From Janibacter terrae NBRC 107853 (GTDB lineage: Bacteria; Actinomycetota; Actinomycetes; Actinomycetales; Dermatophilaceae), in contig NZ_BCUV01000006.1 of the NCBI RefSeq assembly GCF_001591405.1, positions 248,001 through 312,000 on the forward strand: 64,000 nucleotides of DNA, written 5' to 3'. Shown here one piece after another: positions 14,544-21,322 of this stretch. A program made the position numbers and the translations under genes. Position 1 is the first letter of the stretch. Each line of letters starts with the position of its first letter. The notes beneath the pieces are model-generated. The model ran no database searches and was not told the DNA's origin. It worked only from the letters and a program-made list of their open reading frames with translations.

Positions 14544-16112
14544 TCACCACTGGCTGCTGCCGCAGTTCGGAGCGTCGGCGAGTCGCCGTTCGACGTCGGC
14601 GCGGACCAGGACGTTGTACCCGCAGATCGTGGCGGCCGGCTCGTAGTGCTCCTCGATCATGGAGCGGAGTCGGCCGTCGTCATCGATGTCCCACGAGTTC
14701 ACCCCGTTCAACACGACGAACCAGGTCGGCCGCGAGGGTCCGTCGAGCAGGCGCTCGAGGCGCTGCTGGTCCGGGTCGAGGGTCCGCATCGGCAGGCTCC
14801 AGAGGTAGGGGTAGGGAGTGGGCAGGTCGGCCGCCTCCACGACCTGCGAGTTCCCGTACGCGACCACCATCGTGTCGCCCTCCTCGGCGGAGTCGGCCAC
14901 CCACCCGCCGATGAGCTGGGGGTACCACAGCCGCGGCGAGGCCTGGTAGGCGAGCGTGGTGGTGGCCACTGCCCCCAGCGACGCGACCGCCGCCCACAGC
15001 GCCAAGCCGCGCATCAGCCGCCGCCCGGCGCCACGGCCGGCGCTCACCAGACCCGCCGCGAGGCCCGCAGCGGGAGCCAACGCCTGCAGGTAGTCCAGCC
15101 AGTAGCTCCCCCCGACCACGATGCCGATCGCGCTCCACCCGAGCAGGGCGAGCAATGCCCACTGCTCGGCCGCGAGAGGGCGAGGCCGACGCAGCAACCC
15201 AACCAGCCAGGTCATCACGACAGGCACAGCCGCACTGGCCACGGCGGCGAGCACGAGGAGCCGAGCGCGCTCCATCGGTGCCGAGTGGTGGGACGCGGCC
15301 AGCACCTGTCCCGCCTCGACACGGAAGGCGATCACGTCCTCCCACATCACGTCCATCGCGACCCCCTTGAGGTGGGCCCACGCCGCCAGCGCTGCGACGA
15401 CGACGACGGTGCCCGCACCGAAGCCGGCGGCCAGCGTGCCGAGCCGCGTCCGAGACCCCGGATGCCGCAGCGCCGAGACCGCGATCAGCACCCCGGCGAA
15501 GGCGAACGCGTCGACGAAGTTCTGCTTCGCCAACGGCGCAGCGGCAGCGAGCACACCGGCGACCAGCCCCCAGCCGACGGTCGTGCGGAGGTCACCGGCT
15601 CGCCAACCGTGCAGAATCGCGGCGATGCTACCCGTGACGAAGAGGAGCGCGAACATCACGCCGTCGGCCTGATCGGCCGCCAGCGCCGGGGAGCACATCA
15701 GAGCCGCCGTCACCACCGCTGCCCACCTCGCCGCGACCGGGCCGGCCAGCAGGCCGGCGGCGCGAGCGGTCGCCAGCACGATCGCCACGACCACCGGGAT
15801 CGTGATGACCCGGATCGCCGCGTCGGTGTCCCACAGGGCCGCCAGGCGGAAGAACGCCATCAGCAACGGCGGCCGGTCGACGTGGAAGTCGCCGTAGATG
15901 AACTCGCCCTCGCCCGGCGCCCAGTGGCGCGCAGCATGCAGGCACCCACCCTCATCGGAACGAATCGGCTGGGCCACGAAGACCGAGCGAACCGCCACTA
16001 CAGCCGCACAGGTCAGCCACAGGACACGCGTGGTGACGCGCTCGTCGTACGAACGACCGGGCCGATTCGCGGGACCGGGCGCTGCCGGGCGGTCCGCCAG
16101 CGCGGTGTCCAT
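14544..16112 (-). CDS. GT39/ArnT-like membrane glycosyltransferase
   Basis: A 522-aa polytopic protein of the PMT/ArnT superfamily, which transfers sugars from polyprenyl-phosphate donors outside the cytoplasmic membrane. Seen: first helix VLWLTCAAVVAVRSVF followed by the extracellular acidic loop (QPIRSDEGGCL... GDFHVDRPPLLMAFFRLA, with the typical D-x-PP motif), about ten further hydrophobic segments, and a soluble C-terminal domain (about 420-522). The ATG at 16112 shares one base with the stop of DUF2784, so the two are one unit downstream of a manganese riboswitch. The substrate is unknown. Confidence 0.75.
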   Translation of the reverse strand: MDTALADRPAAPGPANRPGRSYDERVTTRVLWLTCAAVVAVRSVFVAQPIRSDEGGCLHAARHWAPGEGEFIYGDFHVDRPPLLMAFFRLAALWDTDAAIRVITIPVVVAIVLATARAAGLLAGPVAARWAAVVTAALMCSPALAADQADGVMFALLFVTGSIAAILHGWRAGDLRTTVGWGLVAGVLAAAAPLAKQNFVDAFAFAGVLIAVSALRHPGSRTRLGTLAAGFGAGTVVVVAALAAWAHLKGVAMDVMWEDVIAFRVEAGQVLAASHHSAPMERARLLVLAAVASAAVPVVMTWLVGLLRRPRPLAAEQWALLALLGWSAIGIVVGGSYWLDYLQALAPAAGLAAGLVSAGRGAGRRLMRGLALWAAVASLGAVATTTLAYQASPRLWYPQLIGGWVADSAEEGDTMVVAYGNSQVVEAADLPTPYPYLWSLPMRTLDPDQQRLERLLDGPSRPTWFVVLNGVNSWDIDDDGRLRSMIEEHYEPAATICGYNVLVRADVERRLADAPNCGSSQW

Positions 16113-16531
16113 CACCCGGGCTCGGCTCCTGGTGAGCTCGCGCTCGCCGTCGCGGCTCGTTCGCCGGCACCCTGCTCCGCACGCCGTCGGAGCCGCAACA
16201 CCACGTAGGCGTACGTCGCGAGGATGACCACCAGGTGGGTCGCGTACACGAAGGTCTGGGTGCCGTCGGGGAGCAGGATCCCGAAGACGTAGTGGTCGAG
16301 GAAGGAACCGGAGTACGGCGTGCCACCGGCGCGTTCGACCAGGTCCTTCTCGAGCACCGTCAGGGGACAGCTGCCCTGAGTGATGACGATGCCGACCCCC
16401 CACGACACCACGGCGAGGTGCGGGACGAACCACACCCGCGACACGAGGGCAAGCAGGGCGCCGAGCATCTGGAAGACCAGGAACGCCAGGTGCAGGAGGA
16501 CGACGGCCCACGCCATCAGGGTCCAGGCCAT
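16112..16531 (-). CDS. DUF2784 family membrane protein
   Basis: Small four-helix membrane protein (139 aa) recognisable as DUF2784: two N-terminal helices (LMAWAVVLLHLAFLVFQM and VWFVPHLAVVSWGVGIVI), the conserved CPLTVLEKDL loop, a short extracytoplasmic stretch (GTPYSGSFLDHYVFGILLP) and two more hydrophobic segments. SD-like GAGAGGGG lies 7 nt before the ATG. First gene behind the manganese riboswitch at 16789-16873 (leader about 258 nt), translationally linked to the GT39-like gene. No biochemical role is known to me for the family; the metal link is inferred from the leader. Confidence 0.85.
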   Translation of the reverse strand: MAWTLMAWAVVLLHLAFLVFQMLGALLALVSRVWFVPHLAVVSWGVGIVITQGSCPLTVLEKDLVERAGGTPYSGSFLDHYVFGILLPDGTQTFVYATHLVVILATYAYVVLRLRRRAEQGAGERAATASASSPGAEPG

Positions 16532-16788
16532 CGCAGTACCCCTCTCGGCCCTCGCCCGCCAGTGACGCCAAGGATGACGGAGCCGCTCGCCGGGGCGGTC
16601 ACATCCACCGCTGGCGGGGCGTCCGCGGTTTGGTCGCTACGACCATGCGTCGGACCGCACTGACGAGACGACCACCTGGAGAGGCGAACCAGGTTGGCCA
16701 CGCCCCTTGGGTCCGACCGGAGACCTGAATCTTGAACATCATGGACGCCACCCGAATCTCGGCGAGCCGTTCCTACGTCTCGCTGCGG

Positions 16789-16873
16789 ATGGTCTCTCCC
16801 GTCCCTGGCGGGACCGGGCTCCGGGAGCCGTTGGCACCGTGTTGACGAAGCCCGCCACGGGGATACTCCCCAT
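16789..16873 (-). promoter_or_regulatory. yybP-ykoY manganese riboswitch, DUF2784-GT39 leader
   Basis: Minus strand: P1 ATGG (16873-16870), GGAGTA, TCCCCGT opening P2, an internal CGTCAACAC element, ACGGGA closing P2, GAGA, and P1' CCAT (16792-16789). The CGTCAAC loop is the closest of the three to the published family pattern. P1 and P2 both differ from the sister copies yet stay paired. The nearest minus-strand gene is DUF2784 at 16531. The 258 nt between hold no convincing ORF or U-tract terminator. Confidence 0.9.
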
Positions 16874-16883
16874 TGCACGAACC

Positions 16884-16912
16884 AGTATTCATGCTTTCGT
16901 CATCGTTTTCAA
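16884..16912 (-). promoter_or_regulatory. Promoter of the DUF2784-GT39 unit
   Basis: Minus strand: -35 TTGAAA (16912-16907), 17-bp spacer, -10 AATACT (16889-16884). The -10 ends 10 nt before the riboswitch P1, the same geometry as at terC and with the same -10 hexamer. Confidence 0.82.
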
Positions 16913-17282
16913 GGGTTCGGCACGGAAGGATTCGACCTGAGGACGACTCGAAACCAGGGGTTGAGGATGGTGCGGCGGAATACGGACTGCTGCAAAGGGG
17001 TGCGCCGTGGATCGGCTTGACGGTGGTGCCGCCGTGCGACGACGCACTTGCCACCGCATCATCGGCGAAAGGCCTTCAATGACCACAGGGGCCGCGAGAG
17101 CACTGAGCGGCGCCAGAAGCCTGCCAGCGTATCGGGCGGCTTGTCGTGGGTCGGAGAAATCTCATCATGCCAGCGGGACGTCGCTGCACGGACAGATCAA
17201 GTCGAGAGACGCGCGCCGGCCTCGGGACGCAGCCCACGCGCCAATCCAGGGGGTCACCGGTCGCACCCCCATCCCAAGCGGC
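16913..17282. other. Intergenic stretch, no gene seen
   Basis: About 370 bp between the riboswitch promoter and the end of the universal stress protein gene. Several short open frames exist on both strands but none has a ribosome site, codon bias or recognisable protein. Lower GC than its neighbours around 16880-16930. Confidence 0.6.
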
Positions 17283-17969
17283 CTACCCCAAGCGACCTCG
17301 ACGAGCACCCCCCGGCCGCTGCCGTTGCCAGCGGGCGCGGCCTGCCTGTGAGCGAGACTCGACCACCAGGACCGGCAGACGGGAGTGGCGAACCAACCAC
17401 GACGAGACGCTGCCGAGCAGGCGTGTGGACAGTCCACGACCCCGGCGTCCCACCACGATCAGATCCATGCCCCGGTCCTCGGCAAACCACAGCAGGGCTT
17501 CACCAGGCGGACCGGCCAACACCGCGAAACCTACCTGGCCACCGACGCCGCGGACCCGTGCGGCTGACGACCTCAACCGATGCGTTGCGGCATCGATGTC
17601 TGCGTAGCTGGCATCCTCGGTCGCGTCGTGGCACACCACCTCCGCCAGCACGAGCAGTCCGAGATGAGACCCGAGGAGATCGTTCGCCCGGTCGAGAGCC
17701 GCTTGCGCCTCCACCGAGCCATCCAGACCGATTAGCACCCGGGGCCCGTCCGCGGCCTCAGCCTCCTGTCCGGGTGACGCCGGGCCCGGCACGACCAGAC
17801 GGGGACGCCGTTCGACCCGCTCGAACGCGATCGGGACGAAGATCGGACCGAACGCCACCGCGATGACCGCCCACCTGGGGTCGTGTCCGCGACGAGCCAT
17901 CCACAGCCCGACGGCGAGCCCGAAGAGCACCCAGCCCACGGCGACCATCAGAACTTCGTCTGTGCTCAT
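17283..17969 (-). CDS. Membrane-anchored universal stress protein
   Basis: A 228-aa protein with two N-terminal hydrophobic helices (VLMVAVGWVLFGLAVGLWM and WAVIAVAFGPIFVPIAF, residues 7-52) fused to a UspA-type nucleotide-binding domain (about 78-208). The ATP-binding signature G-x2-G-x9-G-S is present (VGRRGRGLSTRLLGSVSSWLVRHSRLPVLVV). The start ATG at 17969 follows GGGGATG. The C-terminal 20 residues are basic. It stands alone between the Mrp operon and the riboswitch-controlled genes. It probably senses ATP or stress at the membrane; the partner is unknown. Confidence 0.88.
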   Translation of the reverse strand: MSTDEVLMVAVGWVLFGLAVGLWMARRGHDPRWAVIAVAFGPIFVPIAFERVERRPRLVVPGPASPGQEAEAADGPRVLIGLDGSVEAQAALDRANDLLGSHLGLLVLAEVVCHDATEDASYADIDAATHRLRSSAARVRGVGGQVGFAVLAGPPGEALLWFAEDRGMDLIVVGRRGRGLSTRLLGSVSSWLVRHSRLPVLVVESRSQAGRARWQRQRPGGARRGRLG

Positions 17970-18210
17970 GTCAGGTCCATCCCCGCCCAACACCAAGGAC
18001 ACGAGCAGACCACCGACGAGACCGGATCGCTCGCCAGCCGAGGACACGAAGGTCAACCATGCAGATCACCACCGTCGCAGTAGGCGCGGGCGCCGGCCGG
18101 GAACCGGATCAACGGGTCGAGCCGCCACCGGAGTGAAGCCCGAGCTGGGCACGTTCAACGCGTCAGGAGCGTCTCATCCAGCGATGGACCCCCCAAGCCC
18201 ACATGCGACA

Positions 18211-18238
18211 ACGTTATCACGAACTCTGGTTCGTTCAA
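18211..18238 (-). promoter_or_regulatory. Promoter with embedded palindrome upstream of the USP gene
   Basis: Minus strand: -35 TTGAAC (18238-18233), 16-bp spacer, -10 TAACGT (18216-18211). The spacer carries the inverted repeat ACGAAC-CAGA-GTTCGT (18234-18219), placed as a TetR-type operator would be. The region 17970-18413 otherwise contains no gene I can support; the leader to the USP start is about 240 nt. Confidence 0.6.
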
Positions 18239-18413
18239 AATCGTGCTCTCCGTCCTGGCCGCCGAAAGGACTCGGCTGTCGTACCCAACCTGACCCAGGT
18301 CAGCGATTGACGGCCAAGTCATCACGGCACTCCGCGAGCGTGGCTACGTCAGTTCCCGCGCTGGCCCACTCGCTCGTCGACCACCAACTCGCCCCTCACG
18401 GGCTGCACGACCT

Positions 18414-18740
18414 TCAGGGTGGAGATTCGAGCTCGTCCTGGGTGCTTGGTGTCCGAGGGGCTCTCGAGAGCCAGGCCGCCTCGGCGATGGCGATGCCGGC
18501 AATAGGCACGGTGAGCAGCTGTAGCACGATCGCGAGGCTGAGAGTGATCACCGAGGCCGGACTCGGGTCGAGGATCAGGACGCCGAGCAACACACTGACC
18601 ACGCCAAGTCCGGCGGCCTTCGCGGCCGCGTTGATTCGGGCGTATACGTCGGGCAGCCACAGCAGTCCTACCGCGGCGCTCGCGAACAGCGCGACGCCCA
18701 CGAGCACCAGCACTCCAGCGGCCAGCTCCTGGGCACTCAC
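18414..18740 (-). CDS. mnhG: Mrp Na+/H+ antiporter subunit G
   Basis: Three-helix membrane subunit (108 aa) of the multisubunit Mrp cation/proton antiporter. Typical G-subunit reading: VGVALFASAAVGLLWLPDVYARINAAAKAAGLGVVSVLLGVLI, where LPDVY.R.HA..K is the family signature (Asn in place of His here). Last gene of the Mrp operon; its start overlaps subunit F by 4 bp. Confidence 0.93.
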   Translation of the reverse strand: MSAQELAAGVLVLVGVALFASAAVGLLWLPDVYARINAAAKAAGLGVVSVLLGVLILDPSPASVITLSLAIVLQLLTVPIAGIAIAEAAWLSRAPRTPSTQDELESPP

Positions 18741-19018
18741 GGCGAACGCCGATCGACCAGCCGCGCAAGCGCGACGGTGGTGAGAAATCCGGCCAGGGTT
18801 GCCACCATGACGAGGCTGTAGAGGGTCGGCTCGTCGAGTCGCGCCGCCAGGAGCGCCACGGCGGCGATGAGAACCGCGAAGCCAACGTCGGCCGCCAGTG
18901 CCCGGTCGGCGTCGGTGGGGCCGCGCACCATCCGCACCATGGCCGCGACGAGCGTGCCTGCGAGCACCAACAGCGCAAGGTCCAGCACCGAGCCCAGAGA
19001 CGGCTCCACGTCACTCAC
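18737..19018 (-). CDS. mnhF: Mrp Na+/H+ antiporter subunit F
   Basis: Small three-helix subunit (93 aa). Contains the family element MVRMVRGPTDADRALAADVGF (R.GP...DR..A.D), placing it confidently in MnhF/PhaF. Overlaps E upstream and G downstream by 4 bp. Needed in the Mrp complex for assembly and activity in characterised systems. Confidence 0.93.
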   Translation of the reverse strand: MSDVEPSLGSVLDLALLVLAGTLVAAMVRMVRGPTDADRALAADVGFAVLIAAVALLAARLDEPTLYSLVMVATLAGFLTTVALARLVDRRSP

Positions 19019-19398
19019 CCTTCTTCCATTCCGTTGGGGGCCGTGCCGCCCCGCTCCAGCCGGCGGACGGCGTCAAGCAGCTCCGCCTCGAGCCGCGCCA
19101 GGTCTGCGCGAAATGCCGTCGTGTCGGAGGCGTGCATGCCGTGCACGATCAGCCGCGCGCGGTCAGGACTGAGGGAGACGGCCATAGTGCCGGGAGTCAG
19201 GGTGATCAAGCCCATGTAGGCGGCCACCTCTGCGTCGGTCCGGCACCGCAGCCGCACCTCGACCAGGGCCGGCGCGAGCCGGGGCCGGCCCGTCAGGATG
19301 GTCGCTGCGACCTGCACGTTGGCCTTCAGGTAGCGCCACCCGTAGACCACCACGAACAGAGCCATGCGGACAGGACGAGGAGCACGGGCCCCGGTCAT
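19015..19398 (-). CDS. mnhE: Mrp Na+/H+ antiporter subunit E
   Basis: 127-aa subunit with an N-terminal membrane segment (MALFVVVYGWRYLKANVQVAATILTG) and a soluble C-terminal domain (VRLRCRTDAEVAAYMGLITLTPGTMAVSLSPDRARLIVHGM) carrying the TLTPGT motif diagnostic of MnhE. The ATG at 19398 overlaps the subunit D stop (ATGA). It ends in a short acidic tail. Confidence 0.94.
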   Translation of the reverse strand: MTGARAPRPVRMALFVVVYGWRYLKANVQVAATILTGRPRLAPALVEVRLRCRTDAEVAAYMGLITLTPGTMAVSLSPDRARLIVHGMHASDTTAFRADLARLEAELLDAVRRLERGGTAPNGMEEG

Positions 19399-20969
19399 GG
19401 CGAGGTCACCGCCTCGACATACGTTCCGACGTCGACCAGACCATCGGCCGCCCGCTCGCAGACAACGAGCAGCGGCTCCGCAGCGAGGCCGAGCGACACC
19501 GCCACCCCGGCCAGGACGACCGCGGGGGCCAGCAGCAGCGGCCGCGACGCGATCGCACCGGCCGGGGGCAGGATCGGACCAGAGCGCGACGGGACCACCA
19601 TGATCGTTGCTTCGGTCGACGGGCCAGCACCCGGTCTCGTCACGGGCTGGGACTCGGGCTGGGGCTCGGGCTGGGTGAAGATGGCGTTCCACAACTTCAG
19701 CATCGAGACCAAGGTGAGCAGGCTGACGACCGCCACCGCTGCCACTGCGGCGTACTGGTGCTCGGCGACGGCTGCCTGCACGAGTTTCAGCTTGGCGACG
19801 AAGCCGGAGAGCGGCGGGACACCGACCAGTGCCAGTGCGGAGATCCCGAATGCCCCCGCGAGCACGGGTTCCGTGCGGCCGATTCCGCCCAAGAGACGCA
19901 GCTCGTCGGTGCCGTGGCGGACCTCGATGGCGCCGGCGCACATCAGTAGCGCTGCCTTGACCAGGACGTACTGGACGAGGAAGAAGATGCCGGCCGCCAA
20001 CCCGGCGGTGGTGAACAACCCCAGGCCGAGCAGCATGTAGCCGATCTGGCTGACCATGTGAAAGGTCAACACAGATCGAACGGAGCGCTCCCCCAGTGCA
20101 GCGAGGACGCCGACCACCATGGTGAGCAGCCCGAGGACGAGGAAGATCCACAACCAGCGTCGGTCGCCGTCGAACACGACGGCATAGATCCGGAACAGCG
20201 CATAGACACCAACCTTGGTGAGAAGACCGGAGAAGAGTACGACCACGGCGGGGCCGGCTACGGCGTAGCTGCTCGGGAGCCAGCTGTGCAGGGGCACGAT
20301 CGCGGCCTTGATCCCCAGGGCCAACAGCACCACTGCGGTCGCGAGCGCAGCCGCCGGGTTGCGGGCAGCACCTGCCAGCTCGCCGAGGTCGACGGTGCCT
20401 GTGACGCCGTAGAGCAGGCCGACGCCAGCCAGGAACAGGGTGGAGGCGAGCAGGTTGACGCTGACGTAGCGTTGTCCGGCCGCCAGCCGACGCCGCCCTC
20501 CGGATCGGATCAGGAGCACGTAGCTCGGAACCAGCATCACCTCGACGAACACGAACAACGAGAACAGGTCGCCGGTGAGCATCGCGCCGTACACACCGGT
20601 GGAGAGCACCAGGGCCAACGCGACGAAGTGGCCGTCGTCCTCGCCTGTCGCAGCCGCGAAAACGAGGCTCAGCAGCACCAGCAGCGACGTGACCGCCATC
20701 ATGAGGGCGCCGAGGACATCGGCGACGAGCACGATCGCGATGCCGGACGGCCAGCCCCCGAGCCGCAGGGTCGCTATGTCCCCGTCGAGGGCGGAGGTCA
20801 GCAACACCATGGACGCCACCAGCACAACGACCGTGACGCCCCACCCGACCGCTCGAGCGATCCTTGGCGGGGCACCCGCCGAGCCCGCGCCGCGTCGGGA
20901 CAGGAGCAGGACCATTCCGACGCCTGCCAAGGGAGCGAAGACCGGCAGCGCCAGCAGCATCGGGCTCAT
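19395..20969 (-). CDS. mnhD: Mrp Na+/H+ antiporter subunit D
   Basis: Proton-channel-type subunit homologous to complex I NuoM/N (524 aa, about 14 helices). Seen: FVFVEVMLVPSYVLLIRSGG with the conserved TM5 Glu, GIKAAIVPLHSWLPSSYAVAGPAVVVLFSGLLTKVGVYALFR with the TM7/TM8 Lys pair, and a His/Lys-containing SVLTFHMVSQIGYMLLGLGL. A PEPQPESQPVTRP-type insertion near residues 430-445 is low-complexity. Overlaps C upstream and E downstream by 4 bp. Confidence 0.95.
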   Translation of the reverse strand: MSPMLLALPVFAPLAGVGMVLLLSRRGAGSAGAPPRIARAVGWGVTVVVLVASMVLLTSALDGDIATLRLGGWPSGIAIVLVADVLGALMMAVTSLLVLLSLVFAAATGEDDGHFVALALVLSTGVYGAMLTGDLFSLFVFVEVMLVPSYVLLIRSGGRRRLAAGQRYVSVNLLASTLFLAGVGLLYGVTGTVDLGELAGAARNPAAALATAVVLLALGIKAAIVPLHSWLPSSYAVAGPAVVVLFSGLLTKVGVYALFRIYAVVFDGDRRWLWIFLVLGLLTMVVGVLAALGERSVRSVLTFHMVSQIGYMLLGLGLFTTAGLAAGIFFLVQYVLVKAALLMCAGAIEVRHGTDELRLLGGIGRTEPVLAGAFGISALALVGVPPLSGFVAKLKLVQAAVAEHQYAAVAAVAVVSLLTLVSMLKLWNAIFTQPEPQPESQPVTRPGAGPSTEATIMVVPSRSGPILPPAGAIASRPLLLAPAVVLAGVAVSLGLAAEPLLVVCERAADGLVDVGTYVEAVTSP

Positions 20970-21322
20970 CGGCCCGCGCTCGGTTCGTCCGTCTCGTCCA
21001 TGTCATCTGCTGCGCTCACGTCCGGGTCTTCGACGGACTCCGCGCGCAGGATCGCCAGCAGATAGACGCTGACCCCGAACGTGATCACCACGGCGGTCAG
21101 GACGAAGGCCTGTGGCAGCGGGTCCGCCAAGGCGGCGGGGTCCCCGGCACCATCGCCGACGAAGGGCGCCCGGCGGCGATCGAGACCACCCGACGCCAGC
21201 AACAGCACGTTGACGCCATGGCCCAGGAGCACGAATCCGAGGATCACGCGCAGGAGCCCGGGCTGTGCGAGGAACCACACCCCGCCGGCCACCAGCAGGC
21301 CGACGATGATCGCCGCGGTCAC
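20966..21322 (-). CDS. mnhC: Mrp Na+/H+ antiporter subunit C
   Basis: NuoK-like three-helix subunit (118 aa): GVWFLAQPGLLRVILGFVLLGHGVNVLLLASGG and DPLPQAFVLTAVVITFGVSVYLLAI, the latter (DP.PQALVLTAIVI) being the MnhC hallmark. Acidic C-terminal tail. Overlaps the A-B fusion upstream and D downstream by 4 bp. Confidence 0.95.
   Translation of the reverse strand: MTAAIIVGLLVAGGVWFLAQPGLLRVILGFVLLGHGVNVLLLASGGLDRRRAPFVGDGAGDPAALADPLPQAFVLTAVVITFGVSVYLLAILRAESVEDPDVSAADDMDETDEPSAGR

Noticed and set aside
16516-16878. 120-codon minus-strand frame starting inside the third riboswitch
   Set aside because: It begins within the aptamer, has no SD and composition of a shadow frame; DUF2784 begins at 16531 in another frame.
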